Of a stretch of DNA of 64,000 nt, positions 54,089 to 61,859 are shown in pieces. Each line of letters starts with the position of its first letter. Position 1 is the first letter of the stretch. The position numbers were made by a program, and so were the translations under genes. Origin of the DNA: Streptomyces sp. NL15-2K (GTDB lineage: Bacteria > Actinomycetota > Actinomycetes > Streptomycetales > Streptomycetaceae); the NCBI RefSeq assembly GCF_030551255.1, contig NZ_CP130630.1, positions 248,001 to 312,000 on the forward strand, in the 5' to 3' direction. The notes below the pieces were generated by a model. It searched no databases and had not been told where the DNA came from. It saw only the letters and a list, made by a program, of their open reading frames with translations.

Positions 54089-56158
54089 GTGCCCTCAACC
54101 ACCCTTGATCCCCTGCTCCAGCCCTTCCAGCTCAAGCACCTCACCCTGCGCAACCGCGTGGTCAGCACCTCCCACGAACCCGCGTTCGGCGAAGAGGGCA
54201 TGCCCAAGGACCGCTACCGGGCCTATCACCTGGAGAAGGCGCGGGGCGGGGTCGGCCTGACGATGATCGGCGGCTCGGCGGTGGTCTCGCCCGACAGCCC
54301 GCCGGCATTCGGCAATCTGCTCCTGTACCGCGACGACATCGTGCCGTGGCTGCGCCGGCTCGCCGACGACGTGCACGAAGCCGGGGCCGCGGTCATGTGC
54401 CAGGTCACCCATCTCGGCCGCCGTACCAGCAACTTCACCGGCGACTGGCTCCCGGTGGTGTCCGCCTCACCACTGCGTGAACCCGCGCACCGTTCATTCC
54501 CGAAGGCGGCCGAGGCCTGGGACCTGGACCGGATCGTCGCCGACTACGCCGCCGCGGCGGTTCGCTGCCGGGAGGGCGGCCTCGACGGCATCGAGCTGGA
54601 GGCATACGGCCACTTCCTGGACAGCTTCCTGTCCCCCGCGACCAACCACCGCGACGACGAGTGGGGCGGCAGCCTGGACAACCGCATGGCGTTCCCGCGC
54701 CGGGTGATCCGGGCCGTCCGCGAAGCCGTCGGCCCGGACTTCGTCGTCGGCATCCGGATGTCGCTCGACGAGGCGCACCCCGGCGGCCTCCCTGGTCTCA
54801 CCTTCGATGAGGCACTCACGGCCGCCGAGCAGTACGCCGCCGACGGTATCGACTTCATCAGCGCCATCCGCGGCTCCCTCGAGAGCGACGCGTCCCTGGC
54901 GAAGACCATCCCGTCCATCGGCACCCCGCTCGGGCCGTTCCTGGACTTCACCGGCGAGGTCAAGCGCCGCCTCTCCATCCCGGTGATGCACGCGGCGCGC
55001 ATCGCCGACGTCGCCACCGCGCGGCACGCCCTGCGCGAGGGGCTGCTCGACCTGGTCGGCATGACCCGCGCGCAGATCGCCGACCCGCACCTGGTCGCCA
55101 AGGTGAAGGCCGGCCAGGAGGACCGCATCCGGCCCTGCGTCGGGGCGAGTTACTGCCTCGACGCGATCTACGACTCCGGCGACACCAAGTGCATTCACAA
55201 CCCGGCCGCCGGCCGCGAACTCCACGTACCGCACCTCATCTCCCCCACCATCGGCCGCCGCAGGAAGGCCGTTGTCGTCGGTGCCGGTCCGGCCGGTCTG
55301 GAAGCGGCCCGCGTGCTGGGCGAACGCGGTCACGATGTCGTCCTGTTCGAGGCGAGTGACCAGCCCGGCGGGCAGATCAGGCTCGCCGCGTCGAACCCGC
55401 GCCGCCACGATCTGCTCGGCATCGTCGACTGGCGCATCGCCGAGTGCAAGCACCTCGGGGTCGACCTCCGCTTCGGAACGTACGCCGAGAAACCCGACGT
55501 CCTCGCCGAACACCCCGACCTCGTGATCGTCGCCACCGGAGGCCTACCCAACCGCAGCTTCCTCACCGAGGGCGAGGATCTGGTCGCCGACACCTGGGAC
55601 GTGATGACAGGCTCCCTGCCCCGTCGGCGCGGAGGCGCCGGCGAGATCCTCGTCTACGACGACCACGGCGGCTACCCGGCCATGGACGCCGTGGAGGTCC
55701 TCACCACGTCCGGCGCCTGGATCGAGTACGTCACCCCGGAGCGCACCCTCGCCCCCGACGTCGGCAGCATGAACTCCCCCGCCTACCTAAGGGCGTTCAC
55801 CGCACACGACGTCATCACCACGCTCGCCCAGCGCCTGCGCTCCGTGCGCCGAACCAAGGAGGGACGGCTCGCCGCGACCCTCTACAGCGAGTACACCGAG
55901 GCCGAGACCGAGCGGATCGTGGACCAGGTGATCGTGGAGCACGGAACCCTGCCGAACGACGAGCTGTACATCGAGCTGCTCCCCCAATCGACCAATCGCG
56001 GCGAGGTCGACCACCGCGCCTTGCTGGCGCACAAGGAACAAGCGGTGGTCAACAACGAGGCGGGCCGCTACCAGTTGTTCCGCATCGGCGACGCCGTCGC
56101 CGCCCGCAACATCCACGCCGCGATCTACGACGCGCTGCGGCTGTGTCTGCCGGTCTGA
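54089..56158 (+). CDS. DgcA/StcD-type N-methyl amino acid demethylase (OYE-like FMN + FAD/NAD domains)
   Basis: The GTG start has GAGGAG upstream. The 689-residue product has an N-terminal FMN-binding TIM barrel like trimethylamine dehydrogenase (QPFQLKHLTLRNRVVST, THLGRR, GIELEAYGHFLDSFLSPATN, DEWGGSLDNR). A cysteine region follows (RPCVGASYC, then DTKC). Then come a FAD-binding part (AVVVGAGPAGLEAARVLGERGH) and a NAD-type Rossmann part. Proteins of this group demethylate dimethylglycine (DgcA) or N-methylproline (StcD). Context with a Rieske N-demethylase supports one of these. The choice between the two cannot be made from sequence alone. One of four expected [4Fe-4S] cysteines appears to be alanine. 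Confidence 0.85.
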   Translation: MPSTTLDPLLQPFQLKHLTLRNRVVSTSHEPAFGEEGMPKDRYRAYHLEKARGGVGLTMIGGSAVVSPDSPPAFGNLLLYRDDIVPWLRRLADDVHEAGAAVMCQVTHLGRRTSNFTGDWLPVVSASPLREPAHRSFPKAAEAWDLDRIVADYAAAAVRCREGGLDGIELEAYGHFLDSFLSPATNHRDDEWGGSLDNRMAFPRRVIRAVREAVGPDFVVGIRMSLDEAHPGGLPGLTFDEALTAAEQYAADGIDFISAIRGSLESDASLAKTIPSIGTPLGPFLDFTGEVKRRLSIPVMHAARIADVATARHALREGLLDLVGMTRAQIADPHLVAKVKAGQEDRIRPCVGASYCLDAIYDSGDTKCIHNPAAGRELHVPHLISPTIGRRRKAVVVGAGPAGLEAARVLGERGHDVVLFEASDQPGGQIRLAASNPRRHDLLGIVDWRIAECKHLGVDLRFGTYAEKPDVLAEHPDLVIVATGGLPNRSFLTEGEDLVADTWDVMTGSLPRRRGGAGEILVYDDHGGYPAMDAVEVLTTSGAWIEYVTPERTLAPDVGSMNSPAYLRAFTAHDVITTLAQRLRSVRRTKEGRLAATLYSEYTEAETERIVDQVIVEHGTLPNDELYIELLPQSTNRGEVDHRALLAHKEQAVVNNEAGRYQLFRIGDAVAARNIHAAIYDALRLCLPV

Positions 56159-56212
56159 ACTCCCTGACCCCATGACCTCACGTCAACTTCCGAGCCCAGT
56201 CGGAGAGATGAG

Positions 56213-57481
56213 ATGAACCCAGTGACACCCGCCGCCGAGGTGCGCTCCCCAGCCGACCTCATTGCCCGACGCACCCTCGGACACAGCCTCGAAGCCCCGT
56301 TCTACGTCGGCGAGGAGTTCTTCGGCCTCGACATCGAGGCGGTCTTCGCCCGGCACTGGCTGTTCGTCGCCGCCGAGGCGGAACTTCCCGAGCCCGGCGA
56401 CTACGTGACAGTTACCGTCGGGCCGTACTCGGTCATCGTCGTCCGCGACGACGACGAGGACGTACGGGCCTTCCACAACGTCTGCCGCCACCGCGGCGCG
56501 CGCATCCTCAACGACGAACGCGGCTCGGTGGGCAACATCGTCTGCGGGTACCACCGGTGGACGTACGGCGTGGACGGCAGACTGCTGCACGCCGAGTCCC
56601 AGGCGCCCGGCTTCGACCCGAAATGCTTCTCGCTGCGGTCCGTGCACGCGCGCACGGTGGCCGGGCTGGTCTTCATCTGCCTGGCCGAGACGCCGCCCGA
56701 CGACTTCGACGAGGTCGCCGCCCGCGTCGAGCCGTACCTCGCACCGCACAACCTGGCCAAGGCGAAGGTCGCCACGCAGATCGACCTGGTCGAGAACGGC
56801 AACTGGAAGCTGACCATGGAGAACAACCGGGAGTGCTACCACTGCACTGGCCACCCGGAACTCCAGGCCTGCTACTTCCCGATCTACGGCTACCAGGAGC
56901 AGGACATCCCTCCTGCACTGCGCCCTGCCTACGAGCGCTTCCAGCGGGCCGACGCCGACGCCCGCAGGACCTACGAATCCCTCGGCCTCCCCTACGCCGC
57001 GATCGAGGAACTGGACACCCGCACCACGGGTTTCCGTATCCAGCGCGAACCCCTCGACCAGGCCGGAGAGTCCTACACCCCGGACGGCACAGCCGCGTGC
57101 AAGCGCCTGCTGGCGGACTTCCCCACGGCCCGCCTGGGCCGGCTGTCCATGCACCTGCAGCCCAACTCCTGGTTCCATGTCATGGCCGACCACGCGATCA
57201 CGTTCACCGCGATCCCGCTCGCCCCGGACCGCACACTCGTCCGCACCACCTGGCTCGTGCACGCCGACGCCGTCGAGGGGATCGACTACGACCTCGACAC
57301 GCTGACGAAGGTGTGGAGGGCCACGAACGACCAGGACGCGGCGTTCGTCGCCCGCGCCCACCAGGGCATCAGCACCCCGGCCTACCTGCCGGGCCCGTAC
57401 GGCCCGACGGAGGAAGACGTCCAGGCGTTCGTCAACTGGTACGTGACCCGGCTCAAGGCACACCTGGAGCGGCAGCGATGA
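56213..57481 (+). CDS. Rieske oxygenase, glycine-betaine/stachydrine demethylase type (GbcA/Stc2-like)
   Basis: The product has 422 residues. The Rieske [2Fe-2S] site is CRHRGARI and CGYHRWTYG (two Cys, two His). The mononuclear iron site is in NWKLTMENNRECYHCTGHPEL (His, His; the bridging acidic residue lies just before). A later Asp is expected in the NDQDAAFV region. Family members remove a methyl from quaternary amines using O2 and electrons from the coupled reductase. It overlaps the reductase start (ATGA). Closely related functions (carnitine, choline) cannot be excluded. Confidence 0.9.
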   Translation: MNPVTPAAEVRSPADLIARRTLGHSLEAPFYVGEEFFGLDIEAVFARHWLFVAAEAELPEPGDYVTVTVGPYSVIVVRDDDEDVRAFHNVCRHRGARILNDERGSVGNIVCGYHRWTYGVDGRLLHAESQAPGFDPKCFSLRSVHARTVAGLVFICLAETPPDDFDEVAARVEPYLAPHNLAKAKVATQIDLVENGNWKLTMENNRECYHCTGHPELQACYFPIYGYQEQDIPPALRPAYERFQRADADARRTYESLGLPYAAIEELDTRTTGFRIQREPLDQAGESYTPDGTAACKRLLADFPTARLGRLSMHLQPNSWFHVMADHAITFTAIPLAPDRTLVRTTWLVHADAVEGIDYDLDTLTKVWRATNDQDAAFVARAHQGISTPAYLPGPYGPTEEDVQAFVNWYVTRLKAHLERQR

Positions 57482-58512
57482 CCGAGACCGAAGAACTGCT
57501 GGTGTGCCGTCAGGTTCACCCGCTCACGCACGACGTCACCACGTTCGTGTTCGAGTACGCCGAACCCCGGCTGTTCCGGCACGAGCCGGGCCAGTTCCTG
57601 ACACTGGCCCTCGACATCGACGGCCGGCCGGTTCAGCGCTGCTACACCATCTCCTCCCCGCCCACCCGCCCCTTCCTGCTCTCGATCACCGTGAAGCGCG
57701 TACCGGGCGGCCTCGTGTCGAACTGGCTGCACGACCACCTCAAGCCCGGCGACACCGTGCGGGCACACGGACCGCTCGGCGAGTTCTCCACGGCCCGGCA
57801 TCCGGCGCCCAAGTACCTCTTCCTGTCCGGGGGCGTCGGAGTGACGCCGTCGATGGCGATGACCAGGACGCTGTACGACCTGGCCGACCCCGCCGACGTG
57901 GTGTTCGTGCACAGCGCCCGCACCCCGGCGGACATCGTCTTCCGCCACGAACTCGACCTCATCGCCGCGACAGCGCCGAACATCCGGGTGGTCCACATCT
58001 GCGAGGAGGACCGCCCGTACGCCCCCTGGGGCGGATACCGCGGCCGGCTGACGATCGAGACGCTCCGGCAGGTCGCGCCGGACCTCCTCGAACGGGAGGT
58101 CTTCACCTGCGGACCCGCCCCCTACATGGCCGCCGTACGGCGCATGCTGTCCGACGCGGGCCTCGACATGGACCACTACCACGAGGAGAGCTTCACCTTC
58201 GAGACGCCGACCGCGTCGGCCGGCGCCTCGCCCGACGCCGACACGAGTGCCGGTTTCAAGGTCGAGTTCACCCGCAGCGGACGCACCATCGAGTGCGACG
58301 CCGACACCTCGCTCCTCGCCGCCGCGTCCCGAGCCGGCCTCAGCCTGCCGGCCTCGTGCGCGCAGGGCATGTGCGGCACCTGCAAGACCACCCTGCTCTC
58401 CGGCTCCGTCGACATGCAGCACAACGGAGGCATCCGGCCACGCGAGATCACCCAGAACAAGATCCTGCTCTGCTGCTCAAAACCGCTGGAAGACCTCGCG
58501 ATCGACGCGTGA
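57478..58512 (+). CDS. Rieske oxygenase reductase (GbcB-like, FNR + [2Fe-2S] ferredoxin)
   Basis: The 344-residue product has a flavin-binding barrel (RCYTISSPP), an NAD(P)-binding domain (FLSGGVGVTPSMAM, EVFTCGPAPYMAAV) and a C-terminal plant-type ferredoxin (PASCAQGMCGTCKT, final LLCCSKP). It feeds electrons from NAD(P)H to the upstream oxygenase. Start and stop overlap by 4 bp with that gene. A possible terminator lies about 40 bp after the stop. Confidence 0.93.
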   Translation: MTETEELLVCRQVHPLTHDVTTFVFEYAEPRLFRHEPGQFLTLALDIDGRPVQRCYTISSPPTRPFLLSITVKRVPGGLVSNWLHDHLKPGDTVRAHGPLGEFSTARHPAPKYLFLSGGVGVTPSMAMTRTLYDLADPADVVFVHSARTPADIVFRHELDLIAATAPNIRVVHICEEDRPYAPWGGYRGRLTIETLRQVAPDLLEREVFTCGPAPYMAAVRRMLSDAGLDMDHYHEESFTFETPTASAGASPDADTSAGFKVEFTRSGRTIECDADTSLLAAASRAGLSLPASCAQGMCGTCKTTLLSGSVDMQHNGGIRPREITQNKILLCCSKPLEDLAIDA

Positions 58513-58554
58513 GGACAACACGACGCCACCCGGCCGACGCAAGAGATCGCCCGA

Positions 58555-58590
58555 GACTCTCCCTCATGCCGTTGATCATGAGCGAGGGTC
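58555..58590 (+). terminator. Imperfect hairpin after the catabolic operon
   Basis: GACTCTCCCTCATG and CATGAGCGAGGGTC pair at 12 of 14 positions around an 8-nt loop, 42 bp after the reductase stop. A plausible terminator. Confidence 0.45.
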
Positions 58591-58648
58591 GCGGGCGGGC
58601 GTCCCCTCCTGGTCCGACGCCGCGCGGCTGGTTGCCGCACCGGTCAGA

Positions 58649-59242
58649 TCAGGTCGGCCACAAGATCCGGTTCGACTCCCCCGTCCGTGACGCGGGGTCA
58701 CGTGGAATGGCGTTCATAAGCACGGTCATCGACCACAGCGCCGTGGCCTCGTACATGGCGGGCAGCGTCTCGTAGTCACGCACCAGGCGACGCGAGCGCA
58801 TCAGCCGGCTCAGCGTTCTTTCCACCATCCGCGGTGCTCGAATCGGTCGCCCGCGCGCAAGCGGCCACCTGGTCGGACGCCGCCCTGGTGCGTCTGAGCC
58901 GGCCGGCACCGCGAGCGCGGTGCACAACCCCCGGCCGCCCCTGCAGAGCCCACCCACCGATTCCGGCACCGACACGATCCGCTGGCAGTCCGGCGCGAGG
59001 ACCGACGCCGCCATGCCGTCACTCCGGTGCGGCACCGGCGAGCCCTCAACCGAACCCCGCTGCGGCTCGGCGACCGCGGAAGGCGGCTCGGCCAGCGTTG
59101 CACGCGCATCCACCAGCCGCTCAAGCGCGCGTTCTGCCTCACCGAGTACGGCCCGCACCCGCTCGGCCTCCTCCCGCAACCGCGCATTCTCCTCCCGGAC
59201 CCCCTTCTCCCGGGCTTCCAGCAGACCGAGCACCGACGGCAT
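58649..59242 (-). pseudogene. IS5-type transposase tail joined to a coiled-coil ORF
   Basis: The C-terminal part reads MVERTLSRLMRSRRLVRDYETLP, the end of an IS5-type transposase. The N-terminal ~52 residues (MPSVLGLLEAREKGVREENA, then ERVRAVLGEAERALERLVDARATL) form a coiled coil seen in small IS-linked Streptomyces proteins. The middle is low-complexity and does not fit either. The frame looks like a chance fusion of two remnants. Confidence 0.5.
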
Positions 59243-59430
59243 CAGCCACCTCTACGAGCCGGACGAACGGACGAACGGCCTGAGCTGTACAGTCCCCGCA
59301 GTCGATCCCGGGAAGGGTAAAGATGATCAGACGGTGGCCGACGGCCTTGGGCATGAACCTGCTACTCGGAATCCCAGGAGTGGCGCCGATCTGGCTGCGG
59401 TGGCACTGGCCGGGCTGAGAACCTCTGCTC

Positions 59431-60123
59431 ATGATGCAGCGAGCCGGTGAGGCGCAAGGCGAGGTCGTCAGCCCGGGGAAGTACGCGCGTATTGAGCGGG
59501 AGAGACGGTTCCTGCTCGCAGGGCCTCCCGCTCCTTCGTCGGTCACTGTCACCCGTATGATCACGGACCGGTATCTGGTGGGAACACGACTGCGCCTCAG
59601 ACGAGCCGAGCAGTCGGACACCGACGGTTGTGATCTCAGGCTCACCCAGAAAGTGCCTTTTGATCAGCCAGGTGCCGCGCAAGGGATGATCACGAATACG
59701 TACTTGTCCTCGGCCGAGTACGATCTCCTCGCCTCGCTACCGGCTGCGGTGTTGTCCAAGACGCGGTTCAGTGTGCCTCCCTTGGGAGTTGACGTTTTCG
59801 ACGGACCACTGGAGGGCTTGGTTCTGGCGGAGGCCGAGTTCACCAGCGATGAAGAGGCACTGGCCTTTGTGCCTCCCACGGAGTGCGTGGCTGAGGTCAC
59901 GGATGACAATCGCTTCACGGGCGGAAGACTTGTCGCGGCTTCTCGGCAGGAGTTGTTGGCGTGGCTGGCCGAGTACGGAATCCACCTGTGTCGACGGTCA
60001 CGCATTCCCGTGGGGAGGGTGGTCTCGACACGGGGACGTCCTCGGAGCCGGTCTGGTCAGGACGTCGCGTGGGATCTCCGTTCTCGCCCCTTCGAGCGGA
60101 ATGAGAGAGGCGCACCCCAGTGA
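59431..60123 (+). CDS. CYTH-domain (triphosphate tunnel) protein
   Basis: The 230-residue product has a CYTH-like core from about residue 18: KYARIERERRFLL in place of the ExExK motif (ERERR), then TRLRLRRAEQ, LRLTQKVP, and EVDVFDGPLEGLVLAEAEF-like strands with alternating charged residues. The family binds triphosphate or polyphosphate with divalent metal. The last ~40 residues are basic and probably unstructured. An internal ATG is possible as the start, because the first residues carry no clear ribosome site. No functional partner lies beside it. Confidence 0.8.
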   Translation: MMQRAGEAQGEVVSPGKYARIERERRFLLAGPPAPSSVTVTRMITDRYLVGTRLRLRRAEQSDTDGCDLRLTQKVPFDQPGAAQGMITNTYLSSAEYDLLASLPAAVLSKTRFSVPPLGVDVFDGPLEGLVLAEAEFTSDEEALAFVPPTECVAEVTDDNRFTGGRLVAASRQELLAWLAEYGIHLCRRSRIPVGRVVSTRGRPRSRSGQDVAWDLRSRPFERNERGAPQ

Positions 60124-60149
60124 CTTGCCGGCATCGGGGGTGCGCCTCT
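60106..60149 (+). terminator. Strong hairpin overlapping the CYTH gene's stop
   Basis: AGAGGCGCACCCC and GGGGTGCGCCTCT form a perfect 13-bp stem around an 18-nt loop containing the stop codon (60121-60123). It is followed by TGCTGTGTG. Confidence 0.75.
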
Positions 60150-60487
60150 TGCTGTGTGTGCGCCCCGCCGTTGCCGGGCAGGCAGGCATGCTGGAGGTGC
60201 TGGCGTCTTGTGACGGGGACGGCCAGCGCTCGGGGCGGTCGTTCTGCGCCTCAGCCGATGCTGCGACCGCCCTGGGGCCCGGCTGGAGCGGGGCACTGAT
60301 CCGCGGCCAGGACGAGGAACGCCACCACCGCGAGGGTGGCCGCCGAGGCATGGCTCAGGTCAAGTCCGCTGGAATGGGCGGATCACTCCACCACAGCTGC
60401 CTGATGCGGACGGTACCTGTCCGCAAGGGGGGTCATCGTGTGCGTGCGGCCGGGGAGACCGGCGACGAACGATGTTGGGAGACAGGC
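60150..60487. other. No recognisable gene
   Basis: After the terminator, open frames in this stretch show no domain or ribosome site. The last ~60 bases before 60488 presumably hold the promoter of the NmrA-type gene. Confidence 0.5.
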
Positions 60488-61303
60488 ATGACGTTTCTGG
60501 TGGCGGGCGCGACCGGCACGGTCGGGCGGCAGGTGGTGGCGGCGCTGCGGGAGGCCGGTGCGCCGGTGCGGGCGCTGACCCGGCGGCCCGGGGCTGCGAC
60601 GTTCGGTCCGGGGGTCGAGGTCGTCGGCGGCGACCTTACCGACGCGGCGTCGCTGGCGTCGGCGCTGCACGGCGTGACCGCCGTGCACCTGATCAGCTTC
60701 GGGGGCGATGACTACGCCCCGCTGGAGAACGGCGGGGAACTGGTGGCGGTGATTGAGGCGGCGGGGGTGCGCCGGGTGACCATGCTGGCCGGCTGGTCGG
60801 AGTCGACTCTGGAGCCGGCCGTGCGGGCGTCGGGTCTGGCGTGGACCATGGTGTCGCCGACCGAGATCATGGCCAACGCCCTGGAGTGGGCGGACGAAGT
60901 GCGCGACGGACGGGTCGAGCGGCCGTTCGGGGACTCGCGCACCGCGATGGTGCACGAGGGGGACATCGGCGCGGTAGCCGCAACGGCGCTGCTCGAGGAC
61001 GGACACGGGGGCGCGGAGTATCTACTGACCGGCCCGGAGCGGATCTCGCTGCGGGAGAAGATCGCCGCGCTGGGCTCGGCGATCGACCGGAAGGTGGAGT
61101 TCGTAGAGCTGACGCCGGACCAGGCGCGGGCAACGATGCGGGCGCAGGGCGTACCGGAGCACATGATCGACTTCCAGCTGGAGGTGTTCGCCGACCCGCC
61201 GGCCGAGTACAACACTCCGAACGGCGTGGTTGAGAAGGTGACCGGACGTCCGGCACGCACCTTCGCGCAGTGGGCCCAGGAGAACGCGGCAGCGTTCCGG
61301 TGA
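60488..61303 (+). CDS. NmrA-like / atypical SDR NAD(P)-binding protein
   Basis: The ATG at 60488 has GGGAG 7 nt before it. The 271-residue product has the Rossmann motif VAGATGTVGRQVV, basic residues after beta2 (RALTRRPG, NADP preference), GGDLTDAASL, and NmrA-like later parts (MVSPTEIMANALEW, VHEGDIGAVAATAL, LTGPERISLREKIAALG). There is no YxxxK. Relatives act as redox sensors or as quinone/isoflavone reductase-like enzymes. It is a single gene. Confidence 0.88.
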   Translation: MTFLVAGATGTVGRQVVAALREAGAPVRALTRRPGAATFGPGVEVVGGDLTDAASLASALHGVTAVHLISFGGDDYAPLENGGELVAVIEAAGVRRVTMLAGWSESTLEPAVRASGLAWTMVSPTEIMANALEWADEVRDGRVERPFGDSRTAMVHEGDIGAVAATALLEDGHGGAEYLLTGPERISLREKIAALGSAIDRKVEFVELTPDQARATMRAQGVPEHMIDFQLEVFADPPAEYNTPNGVVEKVTGRPARTFAQWAQENAAAFR

Positions 61304-61440
61304 GTGCCGGCACTCACCGGGCAGCAGGCTGATCCACGACCGCGTCCGCCCGACCCGGGCCACGGCCTGGCGCTGGTCTCCGGTCGCGCCCACGCCCAGG
61401 TCCAGCACGCCGTCCAGCACGCCGTCCAGGACGAGGCAAC

Positions 61441-61629
61441 CGCTACTGGCCCGAAGCGGAGGACCGCGAGGTCGCCTTCGGAGAAACAGGGCGCGGCTGC
61501 GAACTCCCGGACGGCCGGGTCATCCCGGTCACGGACGGAGAGCTGCGGGCCCTGCCGCTGCCCACGGCGCGCGCCATCGAGTTGGTGGCGTTCATCCCGG
61601 CCTCCGCCGTCGACCCCCGCCCAAGGCTT
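61441..61629 (+). pseudogene. ku (fragment): Fragment of a bacterial Ku protein
   Basis: About 62 codons read RYWPEAEDREVAFGETGRG, then VIPVTDGELRALPLPTARAIELVAFIP. This matches a short internal segment of bacterial Ku (the YELS-x-IVPVTDEEL and LPLPTA-x-I blocks). Nothing of Ku flanks it. Just upstream, near 61398-61432, there is short tandem repetition of CCAGCACGCCGT. It is an isolated relic. Confidence 0.75.
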
Positions 61630-61859
61630 GTGCATCGCCGGTCAGTGACCGCTGTGCCGGTCGGATCCGGTCGGGCGGGGTCCAGGACGGAACTTCAAGG
61701 CTGTGCAGACGGCCAGAGACGACCGCGTCCTGGGACAAGGTCAGGCCTCCTGCCGGCGCCGTATACCGGGCGGCGTGAACGGCGAGGAGAGAGCCGCCCG
61801 CGTGCGGGTTCGTCCGCCACCACCGTTACTGGCTGGCCCCGGTGAGTCGGGGCTTTCCC

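Noticed and set aside
56183..57463. 426-codon open frame on the minus strand
   Set aside because: Antisense of the Rieske oxygenase gene; valine/arginine/glycine-rich and without domain.
54244..58512. Carnitine or choline oxygenase as the name for the Rieske pair
   Set aside because: Possible, but the DgcA/StcD-type flavoprotein and the betaine-type importer fit glycine betaine or proline betaine better.
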